From: an uncultured Lachnospiraceae bacterium
Lineage (GTDB): Bacteria; Bacillota; Clostridia; Lachnospirales; Lachnospiraceae
Direction: 5' to 3'
NCBI GenBank assembly: GCA_947626365.1
Contig: CANQRW010000011.1
Coordinates: forward strand, 1 to 60,597
DNA: 60,597 bases
Shown: positions 51,532-60,329 of the stretch, piece by piece
How positions within the stretch are numbered: the stretch's first letter is position 1
Layout of the letters: the number at the start of each line of letters is the position of its first letter
Notes under the pieces: model-generated
What the model was told of the DNA's origin: nothing
What the model saw: only the letters and a program-made list of their open reading frames with translations
Database searches by the model: none
Translations under genes and position numbers: made by a program

Positions 51532-52908
51532 TCAGTCGCTGAGAATAGCGGAAACCTGCTCGTTCATATTGGCGATACCTTCGTCGATGGTCTCTGCGCC
51601 TGTCATGATGGCGTCATGCTCGGCGTTCAGAACCGTCTCGATCTCGCTGGCCTTATCAGACAGCGGCATCTCCAGATAAACAGCCGCAGTATTCAGCGCC
51701 TCGATGGAGGCCTCGTCGGTGGGGAATCCCTCGGTAGCGGCGATCACAGCGTTAATATCGGCGGAGCTTACAGCCGGGAATGTTCCCACAGCGGCTACGG
51801 CGGCAGCGCCTTCCGCAGAAGCGCACCAGTTCACAAAATCAATGGCGGCTTCCTTATGCTCGGAATTCACATTAACGCCCAGGCTGGTCACAGTGCCCAG
51901 AGTAGAACCTGCTTCCACGCCGTCCGGATGGGGATATTTAACGATACCGAAATTGATGGGCTCCACGCCGTTGGCCGCGGCTTCGGCGTTGTACTGCTGC
52001 AGAGTCGCGATGAACCAGCTTCCCATGTTGATCATGGCCACGTTGCCCTGTTCAAAGGCGGCGCTGTAATGGAGTCCGCTGGTCTTCAGCTCGCCGTAAT
52101 CCATAACGATGCCATCCTCCTGCTCTTTCAAAACCATCTCATAATAGGGCTTTAAGAAGTCATAGGAGCCGTCCACGATAGAATGCTCGCCGTCCAGAAT
52201 GCCAAACAGCGTTACGTCGGAACGCCAGGTATGATAATGGTTGCCCCAAACCTTATCGGTGCCGGAACCGGAAGTCATCTGGCGGGCCAGAGCGTCGAAG
52301 TCCTCCATGGTCATATCGTTGGTGGGATAATCGACGCCGGCTTTGTCGAACAGGTCTTTATTGTAATATACAACCCAGAAATCAGAACGGAATGGAACGG
52401 CGTAGAAATTGCCGTCCGCGGCAGTCAGCTGTTCCAATACGCCGCCGAAGTCTTCCTTGGGAGTGGTCAGGTTATCGTTCATCGGCTCCAGCATTTCCAG
52501 ATTGATAAGATTGGAATATCCGGGGATATCCTTGATGGAAACCACGTCCAGTTCGCCGTTGCCGCCGGCCAGCTGGGTCGCCAGCTGAGTCATGTAATCC
52601 GTAGAACCAAGGTCCGTCATCTCGATGGTAACGCCCTCATGGGTAGCCATATAGCCGTCCGCCAGAGCTTTCCAGTAAGCGGTGGACTCCAGATCCCACA
52701 GCGCCCAGTTGAGCACGACTTCTTCTCCGCTGCCCGTATCGCCGCTGTCGGCAGCCTCAGTCTCGGCCTCGCTTGCGGCAGCCGTAGTCTCAGCCGCGCC
52801 TGCGTTCTCCGCCGCCGCGGTAGTCGCCGCGGAATCTGCCTTGCCGCCGCAGGCCGCAAGACTCAGGGTCATGGCGCCTGCTAAAACCAAAGCAATGAAT
52901 TTTCTCAT
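51532..52908 (-). CDS. Carbohydrate ABC transporter substrate-binding lipoprotein (SBP family 1)
   Basis: The 458-residue protein has a lipoprotein signal with lipobox LAAC (C20), an Ala/Thr/Glu-rich linker (about 24-62) and a family 1 fold (VVLNWALWDLESTAYWKALADGYMATHEGVTIEM ...). It binds an oligosaccharide outside the cell for the two permeases downstream. Neighbouring GH88 and heparinase-like genes suggest a uronic-acid oligosaccharide. Start ATG follows AAGGAGGAG. Confidence 0.94.
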   Translation of the reverse strand: MRKFIALVLAGAMTLSLAACGGKADSAATTAAAENAGAAETTAAASEAETEAADSGDTGSGEEVVLNWALWDLESTAYWKALADGYMATHEGVTIEMTDLGSTDYMTQLATQLAGGNGELDVVSIKDIPGYSNLINLEMLEPMNDNLTTPKEDFGGVLEQLTAADGNFYAVPFRSDFWVVYYNKDLFDKAGVDYPTNDMTMEDFDALARQMTSGSGTDKVWGNHYHTWRSDVTLFGILDGEHSIVDGSYDFLKPYYEMVLKEQEDGIVMDYGELKTSGLHYSAAFEQGNVAMINMGSWFIATLQQYNAEAAANGVEPINFGIVKYPHPDGVEAGSTLGTVTSLGVNVNSEHKEAAIDFVNWCASAEGAAAVAAVGTFPAVSSADINAVIAATEGFPTDEASIEALNTAAVYLEMPLSDKASEIETVLNAEHDAIMTGAETIDEGIANMNEQVSAILSD

Positions 52909-52984
52909 GATGTTCTTCTCCTCCTTAAAAATATAATAATTCCCGGAATCCGCGCGGGCGGATCTCCGTTGATTTTTATTTTAG

Positions 52985-53160
52985 AGTATATTTTTGCGGA
53001 TTTACATGGTTTTTCTTAAGTAAATCCTATAAAATTTTACAATATTCCACGTCACCCGGCAAAAAACATGTAATATTTCTCTCAAACCTGTAAATTTATT
53101 TCAGGCAAATTACCGATAAACAGGTTTTCTGGAATCTGAATCTTATGCAGTTTATATAAT
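52985..53160. promoter_or_regulatory. Divergent control region of the polysaccharide locus
   Basis: On the minus strand TATACT (52985-52990) is a likely -10 for the binding-protein gene, but no -35 is found at 17 bases, as expected for an activator-dependent promoter. The AT-rich stretch upstream contains several near-repeats of ATGTAA/TTTAC (53001-53030, 53085-53110), candidate sites for the adjacent response regulator. No gene is seen in 52909-53234. Confidence 0.4.
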
Positions 53161-53168
53161 CATTTCGC

Positions 53169-53197
53169 TTGACGAATTTCTTCCGCTGCGGTATGCT
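53169..53197 (+). promoter_or_regulatory. Promoter of the two-component operon
   Basis: TTGACG (53169-53174), 17 bases, TATGCT (53192-53197). Confidence 0.6.
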
Positions 53198-53234
53198 GAA
53201 ACAAAGTCAGACGATTCCATAAGGGAGGTGCGCG

Positions 53235-55037
53235 ATGGGAAATAAAAAGCCGCGCCGGGGCAGTATCCGGCGGCGTATCCTGCTGCTGGTCCTGGCCTTC
53301 ACCGTGACCGCCGCCCTGATCATCTCCGCCAACAGCGTTCAGGCAGTGGGCGAGCGTCTGGAACGCACGGTTCTTCAGTCGGCAGAATATACCCTTCAGC
53401 TGGCCAGCGCCTCCATACGCGCTAATATTCAGGAGGTGGATGCCCTGGCGGACTGGTGCTCGGCAGACCCCTCCACCCGTACCTGGCTGCTGACCGGCAG
53501 CGCTCCCGCCGCTCTGAGGCAAACGGTTTATACGACGGTTTCCGGCAAATACGGTTCCATGCGCACGCTGCCCTACCTGCAGCGTTTTCTTTGCATAAGC
53601 GCGGGAGGCGGACGCCTGAATTTCGGTATCAACAGCGCCCAGACCAGGCCTCTCACGGAAGCGGCCCTGGAAAACCTGCCCGGTTTCGGAAACGAGGGCG
53701 ACACTGCCTGGCAGCGCATTGAAACAGATCCCCTGATGCTGACCAATCTGGCCACCCGCGGCATTCCCGTCACCCGTACCCTCCGCAACGCCGGCGCGAC
53801 CAGGACGGCCCACATATACATATCCGTGTCGGAGTCTCTCATTACCGACCCCCTGAAAGACTTTGCCCTCATAGACGGCGGCGCCCTGTACTGGGGCATG
53901 GGCGGCGAACTTTATTCTGTTGAGAGCGGCGCTCTGAAAGCGGCTGAGTCCGACGGCTTCGAACTGACCCCTTATGAGGCGGAAACCCTGGACCCGGCCA
54001 CCCGGCTGTTCACGACACATAATAACGGCCAGACCCTGGTGGTATGCTATCCCATCGGCCTCCATGACCTGTATCTGATCGAGACCTTTCCCGCCGCCAC
54101 CATTTATGACCAGCTGCCTCTCCTGCTTCGCTCCGTCAGTATCGGTCTTCTGATCATCGCGGTTCTGGGCGTCGTCCTGGGCGCGCTGCTCCAGTACATG
54201 GTGGCCCGCCCCGTACAGGCCCTCCAGCGGCAGATCGAACGGCTGAGCAGCGGCGACCTTACGCCTGATCCCGGGCTGGAGTGGAACAATGAGCTGGGCG
54301 ACATCGGCCAGGGAATCAACCGTATGGCTGACAACATCAGCACACTGATGGAAAAGCGCCTTGAAGATGAAAAGCAGAAGCAGGACCTGGAGTACCGGAT
54401 GCTGCAGAATCAGATCAATCCCCATTTCATTTATAATACCCTTAACGGCATCAAATGGATGGCCACTATCCAGCATGCCGACGGCATCGCGGAGATGACG
54501 ACAGCTCTCTCAAACCTGCTCAAGAGCGTGTCCAAGGGCAACGAAAAGCTGGTTCCCCTGGAGCAGGAACTTGCGCTGCTTGACGATTATTTTACCATCC
54601 AGCAGTACCGCTACGGCGGCACCATTACGCTGACCATCGCTCCCGTTGAGGATAAAGAGCTTCTCAGCCGCTGCCTGATTCCACGGTTCACTCTGCAGCC
54701 CCTGGTGGAAAACGCCATTTTTCACGGAATCGAACCCAGCGGCCGCGCCGGGGAGATCACCCTTACTATCACCCGGGAGGAACCGGACAACGTACTGCTT
54801 TGCCTGCAGGATAACGGCGTAGGCATGACCCCGGAGCAGGCCGCCAAAGCGCTTCAGGAACCCGGTCCGGAGGAAGCGGCCGCCAAGTTCCGCCACGTAG
54901 GCATGTGGAATGTTCACCGGCGCCTGCAGTACAGTTTCGGCGACGTCTACGGCCTGTCCATCGAAAGCAGCCCGGGGAAAGGCGCATCCGTCATGATCCG
55001 TCTTCCCGGACCGAATATACAAGGAGAAAAGCCATGA
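53235..55037 (+). CDS. Sensor histidine kinase (YesM type)
   Basis: The 600-residue protein has a first membrane helix (about 13-32), an extracytoplasmic sensor part (33-293), a second helix (about 295-320), HAMP (about 321-370) and a His_kinase domain with the phospho-acceptor H397 in QNQINPHFIYNTLNGIKWMA, followed by a HATPase with LVENAIFHG and DNGVGM. Such kinases sense extracellular sugars. Start ATG after AAGGGAGGTG; the next gene overlaps its stop (ATGA). Expected to sense a product of uronic-acid polymer breakdown. Confidence 0.95.
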   Translation: MGNKKPRRGSIRRRILLLVLAFTVTAALIISANSVQAVGERLERTVLQSAEYTLQLASASIRANIQEVDALADWCSADPSTRTWLLTGSAPAALRQTVYTTVSGKYGSMRTLPYLQRFLCISAGGGRLNFGINSAQTRPLTEAALENLPGFGNEGDTAWQRIETDPLMLTNLATRGIPVTRTLRNAGATRTAHIYISVSESLITDPLKDFALIDGGALYWGMGGELYSVESGALKAAESDGFELTPYEAETLDPATRLFTTHNNGQTLVVCYPIGLHDLYLIETFPAATIYDQLPLLLRSVSIGLLIIAVLGVVLGALLQYMVARPVQALQRQIERLSSGDLTPDPGLEWNNELGDIGQGINRMADNISTLMEKRLEDEKQKQDLEYRMLQNQINPHFIYNTLNGIKWMATIQHADGIAEMTTALSNLLKSVSKGNEKLVPLEQELALLDDYFTIQQYRYGGTITLTIAPVEDKELLSRCLIPRFTLQPLVENAIFHGIEPSGRAGEITLTITREEPDNVLLCLQDNGVGMTPEQAAKALQEPGPEEAAAKFRHVGMWNVHRRLQYSFGDVYGLSIESSPGKGASVMIRLPGPNIQGEKP

Positions 55038-56311
55038 TCCGAGTTTTTCTTATTGACGATGAACCTCTGGTTCTCATCGGCATGCAGGGCATGCTGGACT
55101 GGAACTCCCTCGGCTATGAGGTGATCGGCACCGCGCGCAACGGCGGCGAGGCGCTGCCTGCCATCCGGCAGCTCCACCCCGACATTGTCATTACCGATAT
55201 CAGCATGCCGGTAATGGACGGTCTTACCCTGCTGGAACACTGCCGGGAGCAGGACTCCGTCCTGCCCGTATTCATCATGCTCACCATCTATGAAGAATTC
55301 GACTATGTTAAGCGCAGCCTCAGCCTGAACGCGGTGGAATACCTTATTAAAATGGAGCTTACCGCCGAGACCCTCAGATCCGCCCTGGACCGGGCCCGGA
55401 AGGTAGTGGAAAAGGAACTGGCCCTGCGGGCTCCCGCGGCTCCCGTCCGCAGCAATCTGACCGCCTATCGGGAACGGCTGTTTCTGCAGCTGTACGGAGG
55501 AATGTTTACGGACCGAACCGTTCTGGACCGCCTTACAGAAGCGGTGAACCTGAATTTTGACGCGCCCTTTTACACGGTAGTGCTGGCCGAACTGCAGGGT
55601 CTGCCGGAGGCTCCGGAGAACGGGGATGATCCGGAAAGGGACCGGCTGGTCTCTCTCAGCGCGGGGGTGACCGGCATGGCCGCTAAGACCATGCCCCGTT
55701 ACCTGCCCTGCTGGGTCACATGTATGGATCTGCGTCACTTCTCGGTACTGATCCCTCTGCAGAGCAGCGAGTCCCTCCGTCCGCTGCTGATCCCTGTTCT
55801 GGAAAAGACCGAACAGATCCTTCACAATTATTTCAGCGTCCGCCTGCACTGGGCTGTGGGGACGCCGGTGGCCGACATTCTTCAAATTGGCCGCAGCCAG
55901 CAGGACGCTTTTGCCGTGCTGCCTCTTCTCAGCGACGCCCAGCCGGTGCTGTTCTGCGCCGAGCGCGTCAACCCACAGCTGGACCGCCGGGCCCATCTGG
56001 TAGCCCAGGTGCAGCAGTATATCCGCGATAATCTGGACAAACGCCTTTCTCTCAATGACGTAGCGGCGGTATTCAATTTCAGTCCCAATTATCTCAGCCA
56101 GCTGTTTGCCAAAAGCGGGGAAAACAGCTATGTGGAATTTGTCACTGCTACCCGCATCGATGCCGCCAAACAGCTGATGGCCTCTACCGACCTTAAAATC
56201 TACGAAATCAGCGCCCGCATCGGTTTTGAGAGCGCGTTCTATTTCAGCCGGGTATTCAAAAAGCTGGAGGGCGTAAGCCCTCGGGAATACATACAGAAGG
56301 TGAGGAACTGA
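55034..56311 (+). CDS. Response regulator with AraC-type DNA-binding domain (YesN type)
   Basis: Start ATG 55034 follows AAGGAG and overlaps the kinase stop; longer frames would lie in the kinase gene. The 425-residue protein has a receiver domain with acidic D8/D9 and phospho-acceptor D55 (VITDISMP), a middle region (about 130-320), and a C-terminal AraC double helix-turn-helix (about 325-423: LSLNDVAAVFNFSPNYLSQLFAKSG ... SARIGFESAFYFSRVFKKLEGVSPREY). It is inferred to activate the divergent importer/GH88 operon and the lyase gene downstream. Confidence 0.95.
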   Translation: MIRVFLIDDEPLVLIGMQGMLDWNSLGYEVIGTARNGGEALPAIRQLHPDIVITDISMPVMDGLTLLEHCREQDSVLPVFIMLTIYEEFDYVKRSLSLNAVEYLIKMELTAETLRSALDRARKVVEKELALRAPAAPVRSNLTAYRERLFLQLYGGMFTDRTVLDRLTEAVNLNFDAPFYTVVLAELQGLPEAPENGDDPERDRLVSLSAGVTGMAAKTMPRYLPCWVTCMDLRHFSVLIPLQSSESLRPLLIPVLEKTEQILHNYFSVRLHWAVGTPVADILQIGRSQQDAFAVLPLLSDAQPVLFCAERVNPQLDRRAHLVAQVQQYIRDNLDKRLSLNDVAAVFNFSPNYLSQLFAKSGENSYVEFVTATRIDAAKQLMASTDLKIYEISARIGFESAFYFSRVFKKLEGVSPREYIQKVRN

Positions 56312-56315
56312 TATC

Positions 56316-58205
56316 ATGCTGCGGGAACTTTTAAACCATGCTGACTACACGCCCCAAAAACCTGTTCTCGCGCCCGGCGCGGATCAGGAAATCTGGCGGC
56401 GTCTTCCCGGGGCAAAGCGCATAACCGCGGCCGCCGACGCCCTGTTAACCTCCGCCCCACAGCCGCCGGCCCTGTCTCTTACGGACTGGCTGGCCTTCAC
56501 GGAAAAAGGAGACAGAGCCTCCTATGAAACGCCTTACTTCGCCCGCCGGCGCGGCCTGTGCAGCCTGGCCCTGGCCGCGTGCGTAACGGACGGGGAGCCT
56601 TATGTGAGAGCCGCGGCCGACTATGCCTGGGCTATCTGCGAGGAGACAGCCTGGCAGCTGCCCGCGCACAACAGCTATGAACGGGACGCTCCCCAACTTC
56701 CCCTTCCGGACCCATCCCGCCCCATCGTCGATCTGTTTGCCGCAGAGACAGGCGCACTGCTGGCTATGGTGTACGCCCTTCTTGGCCCCCGGCTGGATTT
56801 TCTGGCTCCCGGCATTTCATCAAGGCTGCAGGACGAAACCGCAAATCGCGTGCTGGCCCCTTGCCGAAGCCGGCATTTCTGGTGGATGGCTGACACCGAC
56901 GACCCCAAGGATACTCCGGTCTGCAACTGGACTCCCTGGTGCATTCAGAACGTACTGCTGACGGCGGCAGTCTTCGAGCCTGCAGACGCTCTTCCTCAGT
57001 ATATCAGGAAATTTGTCCGGGGCCTGGACCGTTTTCTGGACGCCTACGGCCCCGACGGGTGCTGCGACGAGGGGGCCCAGTACTACAGCCACGCCGCGCT
57101 GGCATTGTACAATGCTTTGGAGCTGCTGTGCCGGATGGCCCCCGGCGTCTTTGAGCCGGCATGGCGGGAGCCCAAACTGCGGAACATGGCGGAATACATC
57201 CTGCATATGCACGCGGAGGGACCTTGGTATCTGAATTTCGCGGACTGCAGTCCCAAGCCAGGCCCCCGGGGCGTAAGGGAATACCTCTTTGCCAGACGGG
57301 TAGGCAGCGCCGCCCTGGAAGCGCTGGCGGCGACGGATTTTGCCCGTACCCATGGCCAGCTGACAGATCCGTCCCAGGGACAGGTCCGGGAGTCCGTTTT
57401 GACCAGTCCCACAGAACAGCCTCCCGCTGACAACTCCCGGGACATCAACCTCTACGAGCAGGTACAGGCCGCTCTTGCGGAAACAGATATCCTGGCGGCG
57501 GCCAACCGTTTTTCCCGGCAGCTTCCATCGCCTTCCGATATATGGTATCCCAGCGTTGGTATCCTGTCCGTCCGGCGCGGCCCCTTTTTCCTTGGCGTCA
57601 AGGCCGGCTGTAACGGAGACAGCCACAACCACAATGACACCGGAAGCGTGACGCTGTATAAGAACGGACAGCCCCTGCTCATCGACATCGGCGTAGAGAC
57701 CTACACCCGCGACACTTTCGGTCCCTTACGCTACACCATTTGGACCATGCAGTCAAGCTGGCACAATCTGCCGGAATTCGACCCGGACGGCGCCGCGTAC
57801 CAGCAGCTGCCCGGCCCTCAGGCCCGCGCTTCAGAGATAGAGGTGGACGATGACCTGGGCGGTATTGCCATGGAGCTTGCCGCCGCCTACGGTCCCCCCG
57901 GTACAGTTCCCGGACTGGGCAGTTACCGGAGGCGGGTCCGCCTGACAGCGGAAGGCCTCCATATCTATGATGTTACCGATTACCCCGGCGATGTCGCTCT
58001 CTCGCTCATGAGCGCGCTTCCTCCCCGGACGCGGGGCAATGTCCTGGATTTCGGCCGTCTGGCGACCCTTACGTCAACCGGCGCAGACCGTTTCCTGATC
58101 GAGGGAATTCCTATTCTCGACCAGCGCCTGCGATCCGCCTGGCCAGATACCATTTACCGCACACGTATTTATTTCCACAATGAACTGAGTCTGGAAATTT
58201 CCTGA
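56316..58205 (+). CDS. Heparinase II/III-family polysaccharide lyase-like protein
   Basis: The 629-residue protein has an N-terminal alpha toroid (about 60-370) and a C-terminal heparinase II/III-like beta domain that opens with GCNGDSHNHNDTGSVTLYKNGQPLLIDIG (motif around 435-441, His and Asp in the DSHNHND core). These enzymes eliminate across uronic-acid glycosidic bonds, giving the unsaturated ends removed by GH88. No signal peptide is seen, so it is apparently a cytoplasmic oligosaccharide lyase that acts after import. It begins 4 bases after the response-regulator stop. Confidence 0.88.
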   Translation: MLRELLNHADYTPQKPVLAPGADQEIWRRLPGAKRITAAADALLTSAPQPPALSLTDWLAFTEKGDRASYETPYFARRRGLCSLALAACVTDGEPYVRAAADYAWAICEETAWQLPAHNSYERDAPQLPLPDPSRPIVDLFAAETGALLAMVYALLGPRLDFLAPGISSRLQDETANRVLAPCRSRHFWWMADTDDPKDTPVCNWTPWCIQNVLLTAAVFEPADALPQYIRKFVRGLDRFLDAYGPDGCCDEGAQYYSHAALALYNALELLCRMAPGVFEPAWREPKLRNMAEYILHMHAEGPWYLNFADCSPKPGPRGVREYLFARRVGSAALEALAATDFARTHGQLTDPSQGQVRESVLTSPTEQPPADNSRDINLYEQVQAALAETDILAAANRFSRQLPSPSDIWYPSVGILSVRRGPFFLGVKAGCNGDSHNHNDTGSVTLYKNGQPLLIDIGVETYTRDTFGPLRYTIWTMQSSWHNLPEFDPDGAAYQQLPGPQARASEIEVDDDLGGIAMELAAAYGPPGTVPGLGSYRRRVRLTAEGLHIYDVTDYPGDVALSLMSALPPRTRGNVLDFGRLATLTSTGADRFLIEGIPILDQRLRSAWPDTIYRTRIYFHNELSLEIS

Positions 58206-58210
58206 CACTC

Positions 58211-58240
58211 TCCGGAAGCAGACGCGTTCCGGATGTTTAT
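58211..58240 (+). terminator. Terminator of the two-component/lyase operon
   Basis: TCCGGAA (58211-58217) and TTCCGGA (58227-58233) arms followed by TGTTTATTT. Confidence 0.6.
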
Positions 58241-58249
58241 TTCAGTTAA

Positions 58250-59110
58250 AGATGCAGCACAGACAATCTACGCTTACTGACGTAGTCGCCGCCACCCGTA
58301 AAACGGGTGGCTCGGACGCGGGCTATAAGCCCGCACTACTCGGCCAGCGTCTAAAGGCGCTGGCTGTCTCTTTGCGCTATGGGAATGTCGCTCTGCGCTC
58401 CATTCCCACAGCCCCGTTCCAGCCACTTTGCTCTTAACTCATCGCCGCCGCTTAAGCGGCTTTCGTACTACTTCACCTCTGACCCTTAAAAGGGTCCTCG
58501 TACTCCTTCACACTCAGTTTATCTCTCATGATGTCTTCTCTCTCCTGGTCTTGTATGTACTTCCTTATGGTGGCTTCATTCAGCCCTACCGTGCTCACAT
58601 AGTAACCTTCTGACCAGAAATGTCGGTTTCCAAACTTATACTTCAAATTTGCGTGCCGGTCGAAGATCATCAGCGCCGATTTTCCTTTCAAATACCCCAT
58701 AAAACTCGATACACTCATCTTCGGCGGTATACTTACCAGCATATGGATATGATCCGGCATCAGATGTCCTTCTATGATCTCCACTTCCTTATAAGAACAC
58801 AGTTGTTTCAAAATCTCTCTTATGTCATCTTTCAGTTGATTATAAATTATTTTTCGTCTATACTTAGGAGTAAAGACAATATGATACTTGCACATCCATT
58901 TCGTGTGAGCTAAATCATTGGCTTTATTTGCCATAAAATCACCTTTCCTTTCTTTTTAATAGTGGCTGGATACCTCTATTATAACGGAAAGGTGATTTTT
59001 TTGTATAACTATCGTCGCGCACCCGCAAAGCGGGTGGTTGTCTGTTTCATATGTCTCCGTTTTTCGGAACACGAAAAACTCCGACATATTCAACGGGCTA
59101 AAGCCCGTAA
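58250..59110 (-). mobile_element. IS200-type insertion sequence
   Basis: Encodes an intact Y1 transposase. Both ends hold paired small hairpins of similar sequence: CCACCCGTAAAACGGGTGG (58293-58311) and CGGGCTATAAGCCCG on the left, CACCCGCAAAGCGGGTG (59020-59036) and CGGGCTAAAGCCCG (59093-59106) on the right, as expected for subterminal hairpins recognised by single-strand transposases. Exact borders are estimates. The left border carries TTACTGACGTAGT and the right border is followed by copy F of the dispersed repeat. Confidence 0.75.
58473..58934 (-). CDS. tnpA: IS200/IS605-family transposase TnpA
   Basis: The 153-residue single-strand transposase has the HUH motif DHIHMLV (H62, H64) and the catalytic Tyr Y126 in ATIRKYIQDQE. 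Full length for IS200 TnpA, no frameshift. It cuts and joins single-stranded DNA at hairpins near the element ends. No TnpB gene accompanies it. Start ATG follows GAAAGGTGA. Confidence 0.95.
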   Translation of the reverse strand: MANKANDLAHTKWMCKYHIVFTPKYRRKIIYNQLKDDIREILKQLCSYKEVEIIEGHLMPDHIHMLVSIPPKMSVSSFMGYLKGKSALMIFDRHANLKYKFGNRHFWSEGYYVSTVGLNEATIRKYIQDQEREDIMRDKLSVKEYEDPFKGQR

Positions 59111-59146
59111 TACGAGCAGAGCGTCACTGGCGCTCTGCCCGCATAC
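59110..59146 (+). repeat. Dispersed hairpin repeat, copy F (tail truncated)
   Basis: Perfect arms GCAGAGCG (59116-59123) and CGCTCTGC (59131-59138), loop TCACTGG, then GCATAC; the remaining TGACGTAAT of the tail is absent. Head AATACGAGC directly abuts the right end of the IS200-type element. Confidence 0.8.
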
Positions 59147-59155
59147 AAATATTAG

Positions 59156-59194
59156 AAGCCTCAGTCAATCCGTGTACAGGACTGGCTGAGGCTT
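59156..59194 (-). terminator. Terminator downstream of the gene remnant
   Basis: AAGCCTCAG and CTGAGGCTT arms with extended pairing towards the loop; a short U/A-rich run follows on the minus strand. Confidence 0.65.
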
Positions 59195-59201
59195 TCTCTG
59201 A

Positions 59202-59316
59202 TCATATTACAATATTCACAATCGGCCCCGTCACCAGCGAAAACACCATGGCTGCGGCTGCCGGAAAGAATGCCGGCATCCCGAAAACGGCGGAACGCAA
59301 CAGTGTAACCGCTGTC
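59202..59316 (-). pseudogene. C-terminal remnant of a membrane protein gene
   Basis: Directly after the aldo/keto reductase stop a frame of about 37 codons reads ...VTLLRSAVFGMPAFFPAAAAMVFSLVTGPIVNIVI and ends with TGA at 59202-59204. It looks like the last hydrophobic segments of a transporter with no start or ribosome site, so the rest of the gene appears deleted at the reductase boundary. Family not identified. Confidence 0.5.
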
Positions 59317-59318
59317 CC

Positions 59319-60329
59319 TTACCGATCCTGTTTGCTAAACGCGAACGTGGGATTCTGTTCTGTTTCCACATGCCCTCTGTGCCCGTAGACGGTACACGCG
59401 TTCAACGCGGATTCCAATGCGGAAAATTCTTCTTCTGTCAGGGAGACTTCGCTGGCTTTCAGATTTTCCAAAATCCGCTCCCGGTTTTTGGAACCGGGAA
59501 TGGGTACCGCATTGGAATATTTGTGAAGCATCCACGCCAGGGCAATCTGCGCGTTTGCGGCGTTCTTGGCCGTGGCAAATTGAGTTACTGCCTCCACAAT
59601 GGGGCGATTTGCGGCCAGATTTTCCGCGCTGAGCTGCGGCACAAATTTCCGCACGTCATCCCCCTCGAAACGCGTTTTCCCGGTCACTTTTCCCGAAAGC
59701 AAACCACTGGCAATGGGAGAAAACGGGACGACGCCAATCCCGTACTCCAGGCAGTACGGGAATATATCCCGCTCACAGTCCCGTTCAACCATGGAATAAA
59801 TATTTTGTACCGCCGAAACCGGCGTGACGGAATCCGCTCGGCGCAGCATCTCCCCGGACACCTGGGAAAGGCCCCATCCGCGGATGACGCCTTCCCGGAT
59901 CAAATCTCCCATCACATGGGCGACTTCCTCCAAAGGCACTGCCTCGTTAATGCGGTGAAGGTAATACAGATCCACATAGTCCGTTTGAAGATTTTTGAGG
60001 GATTGTTCCAAATGCCGCCGGATCACCTTGTCAATCTCTTCCCGCTCCGATGGCATCTCATTTCGGAAATGGAACTTGGTTGCCAGCACGATCTTCTTCC
60101 GGAATGGGAGAATTGCTTCTCCCACAAGCTGCTCGTTATGGCCGGGGTAAAACTGCTGTGTTCCATAGGTTTCCGCTGTATCGAAAAATGTACAGCCGTA
60201 CTCATAAGCCTCCTGGATGGCCCGGATGCTGTACGCACGTTCCGGTGCATTGCCGTAGCCGTGAGAAAATCCCATGCATCCCATCCCGATCTCTGAGACT
60301 TCGATTTGCCGCAATTTCCTGGTTTTCAT
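59319..60329 (-). CDS. Aldo/keto reductase
   Basis: Start ATG 60329 has GGAGGTG upstream. The 336-residue NADPH-dependent reductase shows the catalytic tetrad D50 and Y55 (FFDTAETYG), K85 (LATKFHF) and H125 (YYLHRI) and the cofactor region PIPGSKNRERILENL near the C terminus. Similar to YhdN/IolS-type AKRs; substrate unknown. Upstream of it, 60330-60597 shows a TTGACA-like box (60395-60400) without a convincing -10, and no gene. Confidence 0.92.
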   Translation of the reverse strand: MKTRKLRQIEVSEIGMGCMGFSHGYGNAPERAYSIRAIQEAYEYGCTFFDTAETYGTQQFYPGHNEQLVGEAILPFRKKIVLATKFHFRNEMPSEREEIDKVIRRHLEQSLKNLQTDYVDLYYLHRINEAVPLEEVAHVMGDLIREGVIRGWGLSQVSGEMLRRADSVTPVSAVQNIYSMVERDCERDIFPYCLEYGIGVVPFSPIASGLLSGKVTGKTRFEGDDVRKFVPQLSAENLAANRPIVEAVTQFATAKNAANAQIALAWMLHKYSNAVPIPGSKNRERILENLKASEVSLTEEEFSALESALNACTVYGHRGHVETEQNPTFAFSKQDR

